Source: Aquila chrysaetos chrysaetos (taxonomy: Eukaryota; Chordata; Aves; Accipitriformes; Accipitridae). From it: a stretch of 64,000 nt of DNA. The stretch spans positions 56,698,224 to 56,762,223 of the forward strand of contig NC_044004.1 of the NCBI RefSeq assembly GCF_900496995.4, written 5' to 3'. The translations under genes and the position numbers were made by a program. The notes under the pieces were generated by a model that did not search any database, had not been told where the DNA came from, and worked only from the letters and a program-made list of their open reading frames with translations. Positions 1-10,600 of this stretch are shown here, piece after piece (within the stretch, counting starts at the first letter, position 1; the number at the start of each line of letters is the position of its first letter).

Positions 1-1294
1 CAAACAAGCTGGCCTTTTGGCTAACACTTAATAAATGGATAAAAACAACATATAATGAGAGTGCATAATACAGAAAGATGTAGGTTCCTGTCATTTAAAA
101 AAAAGACATTAGAGCAGATATGCAGAGAAAACACATGAAGAGCAGTCACAGAAAACAGCCAGGGCTGAAGAACACAGAATAGTTTTTCAAGAAACCCAAA
201 ACATGAGCAGGAATGTAACAGTTGTGATTGTCCCCATCCTGATTATTCTGCTTGTTTTATTTTTCATGGTTCTCCTTTCTCAAGCCTACAGTACTAAATT
301 TTTCAGGCTACACACTGCATATTGTTTGTACAATGTCTAGCAACAATATCATAATGGTATATTAAGAGACAAACATAGAAACATTCATGTTTTAAGCCTT
401 GCATTTAAGAAAGGAAATGCCAGACTGCTGTGCAACTGTAATTAAGTCACTTTGTGTGCTTGGACTGTGATACAAACTACTCGAATGACTACACGCTATC
501 TTTTCGAAGAACCCACCTTTCAGTACACGTCCTTTGTGAATGAGACTATTGTCTACAGCTCTTCTCATCTGTTCCGAAATTTGGAAGGTGTACAACTTAG
601 GTAATGGTTTTCAGCAGATTTCAGAGTAACTGCAGCTAAAATGGCTCTCTATTGTATTCCAACCTTTCACAGAGTTCACTGCTATAGCTGGACAGATCCA
701 ACTGGAAAAAGAGCTCAGTTACGAAATTTGCTTTCTTGGTCACTCACTAAAGACATTCAGAACAAACTTAGAAAAAAGGTGACAACTACACACCTATAGT
801 TGTGCTTTGAACTCAAAGGTATGGCTTGTTCCCCCCAAAGTAATCAAAACCCACAGCAGCTGTCTTACTGAAGATGAAGAAAATCTGACTGCTTTACACA
901 CATCAGTTCTAAGGTATTGTAACAATTACCATTCCCCGAAAATAACAGAGCTATTAAAACACATATGCTTAGTGTAGGATGAGGGCCATGCACATTGACT
1001 AACGTACGTTGAAGGCTAAAGTGTGAAGTGAAGCACTGGTTAACTACCCATCTATTCAATGATAACTGGGTATTTTAATTCTGGCATTTCCAAGCTTTTA
1101 AGTATCGGATCCTGAAACTTAGCATACTTTTCATTTGGAGGTTTTTCCTGGAAAAACCACACTGATCTTTGGTTCTGTAACCCAGGACTATAATGCAGCC
1201 CTCAGAGAAACTAACTGGTGTAAATGGGCCAAAAGAGAAGCAGCAATATGCACCTAGCTAAATGAAATGGAATGACCAGAAAAACAAAGGGACA

Positions 1295-1450
1295 GATTAA
1301 ATTTGATACAGACAAATGTGAAGTGATGCACTTGGAAAGAAGTTTATATTCAAAGGAAGGCACTCTGGCCTAATGGCTACCACTCAGGAATGAGATTTTG
1401 GCATTGTGATAGACAATTTCACACAAATGCAAGCTTAACACTCATTAGAT
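1295..1450 (+). mobile_element. Decayed CR1/L3-type LINE fragment (reverse-transcriptase C-terminal region)
   Basis: Read on the plus strand from about 1297, the conceptual translation gives KFDTDKCEVMHLER. This resembles the block MKFN-DKC-VMHLG found downstream of the catalytic motif in CR1/L3-type non-LTR retrotransposons of amniotes. Further on, around 1390-1425, a shifted frame gives DFGIVIDN, resembling the following DLGV-VDN block. Stops and frameshifts interrupt it, so this is a dead copy lying antisense to UBE2D3. The family assignment rests on recognition of the motif, not on a search. Confidence 0.5.
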
Positions 1451-2234
1451 GCTGGGGTTTGGCAGCATTACACGAGAGCCTTCCAACACGCTGCCTCGCA
1501 GCTTGTCACTGACACAGTAACATTACAGCAGAACCTCAGCCACCAGCATTTGACACATCAACCAGAAGCAGCACCTGTATGCGCAGTGCTCTGGACTTGA
1601 TGTGATCGAGGCCTCCTAGAGTATGCTAAGCCTACAGAAACACCAACTTTGGGGACTGGTAGCGTATGGGACAAGTTTTTGTAGAGAACGCAAGCAGTCT
1701 TAATTGGGCACTTAACCTCAAAAGTCTGCACTTTCTGAATAAAGGTACAAGAATTCTCTATGTTCTCAAGGAAATGTATGGAAAGAAGGGCCATATACCA
1801 GAAAGTTATAAAATTAATATTCTAACAAATAACACATCTGTAATCAGTGTGGCGAATTCATTGTCTAGATGAATTCCAGAATAATATATTGGACTACAAT
1901 TATTTAACATAATGAACTCTGCAAGTCAGCTCTGCTTTTAAAAAGCTGTCTTGACTTTTACCAGTCTGTGTTTTGTATGAATCCAAAGATGCATGTGAAA
2001 GCTATTGCAATATACTGTATAGGTATAGTCTATGAACACAACTATGTGGGGATGATTACACTAGCCTATCTACAGCTGTACAATTACCCTACCATATTAT
2101 GCTATTCTGTATAACTACCCTTCATAATGGTTCTCTTTTGAACAGCTAGTGGTAGAGATGCAAAACTAAGGGTCTGTCTATAAGATTAGGTACAGTTACA
2201 CACAAAATCAGTTCACACTGAGCCAACAGAGTGT

Positions 2235-2254
2235 AAAAAAAAAAAAAAAAAAAA
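2235..2254. repeat. A-homopolymer, with a second longer A-rich tract at 2354-2391
   Basis: An uninterrupted run of about 20 A is followed 100 bases later by a run of about 23 A and an A-rich continuation. No LINE or SINE body is recognisable upstream of either, so they are recorded as simple repeats. Confidence 0.9.
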
Positions 2255-2357
2255 CCATCAAAAACTGTTTCTGGAGTGCAGCTGCTCTTACAGCTTAATT
2301 CCAGCTCAGCTATCTAGAGGACACTGATGTCCACAAGGGTCTTTAAAAGGCTAAAAA

Positions 2358-2388
<31 letters not shown>

Positions 2389-5300
2389 GAAGGAAAAATT
2401 ATTAAAAACTGTATTTATGAGCAGACTGCAACCTGACTTAGGGGAATGAAAGAGGGCCATTGCTCATCTGGCAAATTGTCATTCAGGAGATTCTCCTATA
2501 TTATTCAGGGCAAGAAAAAATTAAAACTAAGGCTAAAAGGACAAACAAAGTTTGCAGTTATCCGATTTAGAGAATTATCTGGCATTATTACTCAACTAGG
2601 CCAGCAAAGGTTGGGAAATATTGCCTTAAAGCAGGACACTCATATTTACGAGAAACCAAAAAGAGCTCTTGGAAGAGCTCACAGAAGTGATGAGCACCTG
2701 GCCAACCTAACTCCAGGTTACAGAGAAACCTCACTATGAAGTTAACTGAGAACTTAACCCAGTCCTCATGCCCTCCATCAGGAAGACCAAAAGCACTTCA
2801 GCATCTGCACTAAGTTCAGCTTGCAACTCTGGTGTCCAGATGCTTGTGGAAAGGATTAAACATTTGTCTCCTCCTTTTTTTACCAGGCCCTAACATTTGC
2901 AAAGCAGTCCGCAATCCTCCCATCTTGCTTTCTTAAAACCAGAATAAAAAAACATCACAATGACACTGGAAAAAAACTGCAGGAGATCTTGAAGATGTCT
3001 ATCGTATCACACATCTCAAAGGGATGAGGTTCAGAACAAAGGCTTCCTTTACACAAAATTTTAATACTGAAGTTTACTTAAGAAGGCTCTGAACAATGTT
3101 TAAACAAAATAAAAAAAATCCCCTCTATCTATTTAGCTTTTAGTCCTGAATCCTGCAATGCTCTATTTGGCTCATTTTTCAGTATTAAACCGTGTCTACA
3201 TCCAAGTGTTTTATGAAGAGTAACCAAAGGCATAAACACCATTTTAAACTTGTGAATGTTAACTTTAACTAATTTTTCTTTTCTTTTTTTTTTTTTGCAA
3301 GGCTTCCGCAACACAACCTACCACATTTAATGCATCAGATCAGTGCCCCATAAAAAGCCCACTGAAGAGAAAGTTTTGTTTAAAAAAAGCTCCTGTACTT
3401 TCCATTTAGAGTTTGAGGCATTAAATTTAGATTCAGGAAGTTTACAAAACTGTCCAGCATGTGCAACTCAGTTTAAGACTCTTCTGATAAAGCAAACTTG
3501 ACAAAAAGCAACTGCATATAAAAATGCACTACTGACTGCAATCATATATATATCCTCACTGCTCCTTTCACTTCTTACCCCAATTTTCTTGCATATTTGC
3601 ATATTATATGGCAGATTACTACATCACATCAGTCCCAGCAGAAAATGTGTGCCTGTAACTCAGCTTTTTCAATGTAAGCTATGGTGTCTTAGCCTCAACT
3701 AACAACAGAAGTCAGCTTATACTGAGATATCAGACCTAATGCTGAAGTGCAGACCACACGTTCCCATCCACCAGCTCTGATGCACAGGGGAGGGACCTAT
3801 ACAAAAACACAGGGCAGACAGTTAAAGTAGCAAAACCTTAATTTTTGCAACAGAAAGATTTATCGCAGATCGCATATCAATGCCCTAATCTGAGTTACAC
3901 AAAAGCTCTACCTTTTTCCACTCCTCCTTACCAGCTGTCACTTGACATCTCAGACAAGGTTAAGAACCTCCATCCCCTCTCTCCTTTAACAGTTCAACCC
4001 CATGGATGCACAGAAAACATCCGTGGGCAGGGGATGATGCCAGGCTAGACATGGCCTCCACAAGGAACAGAGATGCCTTTGGCAAGAGGCAGTTTATTGG
4101 TCTGTATTCAACAGCTGCTACTTACAGCTGTTTACATCTTTCCCCCCTCCTTTACCCATTAACGTGAGCGCAAAGAAGGGCATTAGTGGTTCAGAGCTGG
4201 TTACAGACTGGGGAGGTGGTTGAAGGGAGCTCATTCTGTGGAGATCTACATCAGCTCTTCTGTAGAAGAAACTCACACAGGGAATAATAGCAAAAGCATT
4301 GGCTTACTTTCAAAAACAGATCTTTAAAAGCTGGAATGATTGTAAAGAAAATGTTGGCTGGACGTCCTTTTTACGCTGTACATTATCCCACCCAAACCCT
4401 TAACATACTGGAGAACTCCCATTTTTAAGGTATGCAAGAAGTGCCCATCTAATGGAATATTGATCTCTGAAGTTCTGTAAATTACTTAAGTGAGATTACT
4501 ATCCCCCTCTCCCCCCATTCCAATGCACACATTTAAAGATCTATGCTGACTGGGAACTTGTTTCACAAGCACAATGCCCAGTTAACAGGAGAAATCTTTA
4601 AGTTACCACAGTCCAGACTTTCTAGTTAAGGAAGCATCAATCTTCCTTTCTCAAAAAATGACTGGTTCTTAAAACATGTCCAAGACCTTAATAGTAAATG
4701 CCAGACTTGAATATGGGTATCAAACCTACCTAATTAAGAAGCATGATTTCCATTTTAGTGATACTTGTTTCATAGTATGTCACTTCTGACTATTCAGATA
4801 AACTAAACCTTAAACAGAATTTAAGTGATGACAGCTTTCGTCTGATGCTGAATAATTTTATTCTGACTTAAAAAACACTGAAGTTCTTTGATACTAGTGC
4901 TTCCCAAACTCCATTACTGAAATCTCATGATTTGAAAATCAACCACCGCCTTCTGGCTCAACATGACCCTTCTAACCACTGAGTGCCATAGCTGCACACT
5001 GCATTATCTCCTTGAGGCAGGACCTAGTCTACCCCTGGATACTCAAAATAGTTAAGGTGAATTAACCAAAATAAAAAAGGTAATTCAACACAGACAGAGA
5101 ACATTCACAAAGGTTTAAAGCATTTTAACTAAACTTACATTAACTGCATTTCATTAGCTAGTTAATCTTAACTTTCTGAGCCCTTAAACAGACAAATCCA
5201 GACTTATTTCTGGACATTCATTCAAAGCATAAGATCAATCAAGTAGCTTCAAGTTATTTAACTATTTTGAGTAAGCCTAGCAAACTAAATCCAAGACTGC

Positions 5301-7319
5301 CTGCAAAAACAAAGTATTGTAGGTTTCATCCAGAGAAGAAAACTTAATTCCAAACAGCTTTTTCTAGTTAAGCCTTTTTTTTTTTTTTTTCCAAATTTCA
5401 CACTAAGTTCAAAAGAAAAGAGTAGCAGTTTAAAACAAAAGTAATAAGCAGGCTTTATAACCCTCTAACTGAATCACCTCTACAAAAGCTACATCTTTGG
5501 TTAAACTAATGCAGATTTCCATGCTGCGTTCATTGCTCCATATTACATCCAATCTCTGAAAAATATTATGGATGCCTCCAGGGTTAGTAGCGGTTCTTAC
5601 TATGAGCATCTGGAGAAGGGGGGTTAAAGTTGCAATTAATTATACATCTAGGAATAGTGCTGGAGGCTATAGCCTTGAGGAAAATAGTTATTTAGTCTCC
5701 ACTCCAACACTGTCAATGGAAGCCTTCTATCTGTACTTAAGTAGCGATAAATGGTTTTGCCACCTTCAGCCTTTAGCTTCCAGGATGCCAACTTCACTTA
5801 AGATTTTCTAATAAAATACCCCGACATAACGATGCTGACTTGTGCTATGCTTAACCGAATGGACATAAAACACAGCAAGCACAAGTTTTCTTAAGGATTT
5901 CACAGACGAGATATTTCATGCATACATCTCCCATATTAATTCTATTTTTAGCCTATCAAGATCACCGCTTAGGTCTTTTATACTACCTCACTTTAATGGA
6001 TGCATACAGCAGTGATGAAATGGATGTGTATCAATGCTGTAACGTTCCCAAGTTTTCTCAATTTTATGCATTCCCAATTCCCTACTCCTACATAAATGTT
6101 TCCCTACTACCAGATCATCATCACTTGAACTGGAAGCGCCAACATGCTGCAGCAATTATAGGATGTGCTTTTAGCAGATACCACTCAACACTTCAGACCA
6201 ACACAATGTGCCACCAGCATGTATCAAGCATTTAGATACAAGCTCATAAATCAATGTGAGTTTGTTGGAAATCGGGAAAAAAAAAGAATTTGGGGGGCAA
6301 ATTTCATCCTCAGGAAAGAAAACGGTTAAAATTAAGATGTAGGTTCACATTATTCCACAGCAAAAGCACTTGCCTGTTATAACAAAACTGCCACTCTTGT
6401 GCAAAGCAAGCCATATCAATAAAAGCAGAGTTTTGCCAATCGAATGCAGGCTACCCTCAGGGCAGATGGCACAGATGCGATGAGCTCCAGCATAACATAA
6501 TCTTTCTGCGACTGGCTACGTACCTGAGAACTACTTCAGTTTGAAGAGCGCTTTATAAAGGCTGTTCCAGAAGTAGATAACCCAACACACAACACATGAA
6601 TACTCTTGTGCTTTCACTTCCAAGCCAAAAGTAGAATTTGCCAGTTATGCTTTAAGTAGGGGGTTGTTGTATTTTGAATGTGTAACATACTTCAGATTAA
6701 ATTTACACACACTAACACAGTCTGAAAGTCTGATTTACCCAATAAAGAATTTTATTTTGCTTGATACATCAAGTCCACAAAGAGGGAGGCAGCCAAACAG
6801 ACTGAAAATACCTTCGCTGGTGCATTTGGGACGTCATCTGCTGCAGGAGACAATGAATTCTAGTCCTCACAGGTAATACCACAAGTCAGACTAAATCAGC
6901 TATGTGTGATTACAATGTTCTGAGGTCCTGGTCTCTCTTTAGCCTGTTCTGATCGAGTGCCAACTATGTACTACAAGGAAGCAGAGAGTTTCAAGGTCTG
7001 ATCTGTGACCTTACGATTGGAAGACAGGGGAGCCCAGCTCACTAGTGACAGAGTGCCATTCTCTGGCTTTACTGGTTGGCAAGATTAAAAATCTAAATTC
7101 ACAACCACCTTGTTACAAAATTGGCCCTGCTATTTTTTTATTTCAGCCTCAACCCCAGTCAACATTCATATCAGAAACCATGCTTGGGAAGAAAGCAACT
7201 TGCAAGCAATGGTTTCAGTCTAGCAAAACATCACTTTCCAGGTTGGCAAATACAAAATCAAAACTGTAAACCCTATGTGAATTTGGAAGTGTATCATCTT
7301 GTAGCGTGGAATGATTAAA

Positions 7320-7400
7320 TATAGCACCTTCAAAAAACCGACCAAACCCAACCAAAAAACCCAAACAAAACCAAACAAACAAAAAAAGAACCCTAACCCA
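7320..7400. repeat. A/C-rich low-complexity tract
   Basis: This is an imperfect run of CCAAA, CCCAA and CAAAC units with almost no G or T on the plus strand. The same composition returns at 8308-8390, just before the CpG island. No coding or structured element is seen. Confidence 0.8.
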
Positions 7401-8307
7401 ACCATCTCACCAATCCTAAACTCTAGCACTGTGTAAAGGAAGAAGCCTGCTACTACACAGTGCAGTAGAGCATAAGGACCAATACAGGACAAGAGGCTGC
7501 ACACAACCGGCCCAAACCTTCAAGTCAAAGAGATGACTTATTGATTCAAGAGTCACACTGACTCGCTTCAAGGTTTTGACCACCAGATTACTATGTAAAG
7601 TGGGAGCTTGCCTTGGTTTATATTTGACAATAAATTCTTACCTGCAGCGCCTGAACGTGTTTCATAAGCATGAGCTGATGACAAAGCATACCAGGGAGTA
7701 TCCTAGCTGTGTTTCAACTCAAATGATATCATCCACTAATACAGGGGAACAAGTTCTGATGGCAGATTCAAAAGGAATTGTTTTGAAATTCTTGTGAGAG
7801 CATAGCTGTAATTCAAAGACAATCCATTTAGCTAGCACTAATCCAGAACAGATTTAAAATTTTCAGGGATAACAGAACTATCCTTTCACTAATAAATTAT
7901 AAATAACCTCACTTTGACGAAAATACACCCACAAGCACTGCCAAAGAGATGTGAAATTACCGTAAGACTAATAGGTGGCAAACTTTATACACCATCTATA
8001 AAAGGTGTTTTGTGCCCCAAAGTTTAGTTCACCGATTTCAGGACACGCTGACTTTCTGCCATCTTGCCAGGCTACGAGATGACCAAGAAACTCCTCTCAG
8101 CTCTTGAAATACGTAAATGCTCCACGTAGCTCGTGTAGGAGCACAGATCAACAGCGACTTCCCGGTAACGCCACTGCGCTCCCATCGCGTTTGCAATTAC
8201 ATCCCAGCAATTCCCAAACCCGAAGCGCTGCCGCCGAGAAACCCTGAAGCAGCCCAAGCGCAACCTCAGGTCAGGAGCCTTCCTCCCTGCTAAAGGTTTT
8301 TTAAAAA

Positions 8308-8390
8308 AAAAGCCTCAAAAAAAAAAAAAAACCCAAACCCCACCAAACAACAAAACCCAAACCACCAACTAACAAACCAAAAAAACTTCC
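8308..8390. repeat. A/C-rich low-complexity tract at the CpG-island border
   Basis: Poly-A followed by repeated CCCAAAC and ACCAAAC units, nearly free of G and T on this strand. It ends where CpG density rises sharply at about 8410. Confidence 0.8.
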
Positions 8391-8708
8391 ATCACCTCGG
8401 CATTTTTTCCGAGTTAGCCGCGAAGTTACTCCACCCGGCTTCGATTGTGCAACGGGGAGGCGGCGGCGCGGTGCGCGCTCCCGCCCGGCGCGGGGGGCGA
8501 GGCGAGGCGGCAGGCAGGCAGGCGAGGCGATCCCCGGGCGGCGGGAGGGCCGAGCCGGCCCCGGGGTAGAGGGCGGGTGGAACGCGAGGAGAGGATGGCA
8601 CCGCGGCAGCTGCTCCGGAGTCGACGGGAGCGCGGACGTGCGTGTGTGTGTGTGTCATGTTATTGCAGAAAGCGAGAGATCCCGGAAAGAGCCCGAACTA
8701 GGCGAACC

Positions 8709-8720
8709 CGCCGCCATCTT
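8709..8720 (-). promoter_or_regulatory. YY1-type motif in UBE2D3 intron 1
   Basis: The minus strand reads AAGATGGCGGCG, a full match to the YY1 consensus core. YY1 motifs in this orientation often lie just downstream of the transcription start in CpG promoters. A minus-strand start slightly above 8720 would therefore be downstream of the MALKRINK exon. The role is inferred from sequence alone. Confidence 0.5.
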
Positions 8721-9328
8721 ACAATGCGGGAAAGAAGTTGCACGCCAGAGGGAAGAGACCGGCCCGAGAGGCCGGTTGCCTGCCCCGGAGAGGGCCGCGA
8801 TCGCACCGAAAGCCCCTCTGCCGCACACGGACCGGCACCATCCGGGCCGGCCGGCGGCGGAGGGGCAGCGGCGGCGACGCCACCGCCGCGGCGGGGCGGC
8901 TCCGGGTTGCGCTGACATTTGAGCGTCCCCGGGAGCTGCCGCTCCCCGCCCGCGGGACCGGCGCCGCCCGCGCCCCGGCCCCAACCGAACCACCCCGCCG
9001 CCCTCCGGGGCCGTGGCCGACCTCCGAGGTCCCGGGCCTAGGCCCGAAGAGAGCGGCCTCACCGCCCCAGCCGGGCCGCGGCCTCGCCGGAAGGAGCCGG
9101 CCGCTGCCCGGCCTCGCTCCGCCGGCCTCCCGCCTACCCCTTCCCCCCCCCCCCCCAGCCGAGCCCGGCTAGCGCACCCCCGGACCCCTACCCCTCTCCT
9201 CCCGGGGCGGGGGTGAAGGGGAGGGGGGGAGGAAAAAACAAAAATAAAAATAAAAAGAGACCGAAGTAGGGAAGGCGGGGGAGGGGGGGAGAGCGGGGGG
9301 CAGGCGGAGGAGGAGCCGCGGCGCTCAC

Positions 9329-9352
9329 CTTGTTGATGCGTTTCAGCGCCAT
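9329..9352 (-). CDS. UBE2D3: UBE2D3 first coding exon (N-terminal 8 residues; partial gene)
   Basis: This exon encodes the extreme N terminus of the E2 ubiquitin-conjugating enzyme UBE2D3 (UbcH5c), which takes ubiquitin from E1 and passes it to RING and HECT E3 ligases. Seen: on the minus strand an ATG at 9352-9350 opens MALKRINK, followed directly by a GTGAGC donor at 9328. Asn at position 7 points to the D3 paralogue; from family knowledge UBE2D1 has Gln and UBE2D2 has His there. The start context is strong (A at -3, G at +4). The rest of the 147-residue UBC fold, including the catalytic Cys, is not in the window, so the remaining exons must lie below coordinate 1. No acceptor is evident just upstream of the ATG, so this exon probably contains a transcription start within the CpG island. 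The neighbouring CISD2 and the conserved gene order support the call. Confidence 0.9.
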
Positions 9353-9449
9353 TGTGTGCGAGTGCCGCCGCCGCCGGGCCCGTCTGTGCGCCGCGGTGAC
9401 TCCGCGCTCCGCTCGCGCCGAGGGGGGGCCGGGAGGGAGGGAGCAAGCG

Positions 9450-9473
9450 AGGAGGAGGAGGAGGAGGAGGAGG
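9450..9473. repeat. (AGG)n triplet repeat in the UBE2D3 promoter/5' UTR region
   Basis: About eight perfect AGG units lie roughly 100 bp upstream of the UBE2D3 start codon. They are polypyrimidine on the gene's sense strand. Such mirror-type purine runs can form triplex or G-rich structures and are length-variable. Confidence 0.9.
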
Positions 9474-9902
9474 GGGAGGAAGGCGGAGAGGGGGGAGGGG
9501 GCAGCCGCGCTTCTCCTTCCTCCGGAAACAGCCGAGGGGGGCGCCCGACCGGAGCGCGGCGGCCGCCCAAAGTCCTGCCTGCCTGCCTGCGGGCAGCTAG
9601 GCCGTGCGCCGGGGAAGCTGCCGGGAGGAGAGCTCCGCCCGCCCGGCCCGCCCGCCGCGCTGCTCCGCCACCTCCCGTCAGCGCCGGGAGGAAGAAGGGG
9701 GCGGGGAAGGGGAGAAAGCCGAGAGGCGCCGCCCGCCCGAGAGAGAGGGCGCGAGTGCCCAGCACCGCCACCGCCGCTGGCCAGGCCCAGACGCCGCGGG
9801 AGGGCGGGAGGGAGGCGGAGCCGGCGGGGCGGGGCGAGGCGAGACACGCCGCCGCCAGCGGCGCCCCCACTCGGGGCGGGACCAGCGCCGCCGGGCAGGC
9901 CA

Positions 9903-9914
9903 GGCGCATGCGCC
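9903..9914. promoter_or_regulatory. NRF1-like palindrome in the UBE2D3 CpG island
   Basis: The 12-bp self-complementary sequence GGCGCATGCGCC contains the NRF1 core GCGCATGCGC; both flanking bases differ from the full consensus. It lies about 550 bp upstream of the UBE2D3 start codon. Factor binding is inferred only. Confidence 0.4.
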
Positions 9915-10205
9915 GCCTGCGTGCGCTGTGGCTCAACCCCGCCGAAGGAGGGGGACGATCTCGTGAGCGGTAGGCGCCGGGGAGGCAGAGGAAGAGGAAG
10001 GAAGGGTCTGGGGCTGCCCGCGGTCGCCCCGGCGAGGGCGGCGGCGGCGGCGCCGCCGTACTGCGTCCTGCCGCCGCCCGAGCGGCAGTGCTCGGGGGTT
10101 GCGCCTCTGGCGCGGGCCCGCGGCAGCCGCCTGGGCGCGGCGGCGCGCACCGCTGACGACAAGCCCCCGCCCCACCACCAGCGCCGCCGCCGCCGCCCTC
10201 CCACG

Positions 10206-10217
10206 AAATGGCGGCGG
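10206..10217 (+). promoter_or_regulatory. YY1-like motif on the plus strand, upstream edge of the UBE2D3 island
   Basis: AAATGGCGGCGG matches the YY1 core ATGGCGGC, with mismatches in the flank. It points away from UBE2D3 and sits in a short CCGCCGCC/GGCGGCGG inverted repeat. It could mark a divergent start or simply be GC-rich background. Confidence 0.3.
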
Positions 10218-10600
10218 CGGCCGGATCTACATCTGTGCGGCGCGCGGTATCCCTCCGCGCGTTAAGCGGCGCCTCGGCTGTCCGTCAGCGCCGGGGGGTG
10301 TCACCGGGAGGGGAGGCGGGGCGGGGCTGGCTCGCCCGCGGCCTGGGCACCGCCTGCCCCCGGGCTCGGTGCCGGAGGCGCTTCCCGCGCCCCGAGGCCC
10401 CTGTTCCCTCGCCCGCCCGTGTGGCTGCGCGGCGGGCGGCTGGGAAGGGGCTAGTCGGAGCGGCGGCGCGGCGAGGAGCGCGGCTGAGGCGTCCTGCCGC
10501 CTCGAGAGCAGCAACAGCAAGGGCTGCGGGGCTCGGCGGGAGGCGGAGCGCCTGGAAGCGGGGCAAGGAGGGCGCCTCGGCGGGAGCCCTAAAGCGAAGG

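Larger units (their letters stand above)
1..9328 (-). other. UBE2D3: UBE2D3 first intron (partial)
   Basis: This stretch is interpreted as intron 1 of UBE2D3, because its donor abuts the MALKRINK exon and no exon for the next block of the protein (beginning ELSDLARDPP in the family) is seen on the minus strand. It holds A-homopolymers near 2235-2254 and 2354-2376, a decayed LINE fragment near 1300-1450, and A/C-rich simple sequence at 7320-7400 and 8308-8390. Its last 900 bases enter the CpG island. The open frames in it are short and show no recognisable protein. Confidence 0.75.
8410..10600. promoter_or_regulatory. UBE2D3: CpG island spanning the UBE2D3 promoter and start exon
   Basis: The stretch is very GC-rich with dense CpG, sharply bounded against AT-rich DNA on both sides. 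It contains the UBE2D3 start exon (9329-9352). Long overlapping open frames on both strands are a by-product of the scarcity of stop codons in GC-rich DNA. No TATA box is seen near the expected start, as is usual for housekeeping genes. Visible motifs include an NRF1-like palindrome at 9903-9914 and YY1-type motifs at 8709-8720 (minus strand) and 10206-10217 (plus strand). Confidence 0.85.

Noticed and set aside
2446-2739. 98-codon plus-strand frame in UBE2D3 intron 1
   Set aside because: Begins in A-rich intron sequence, is Lys-rich at the start, and shows no domain; treated as chance.
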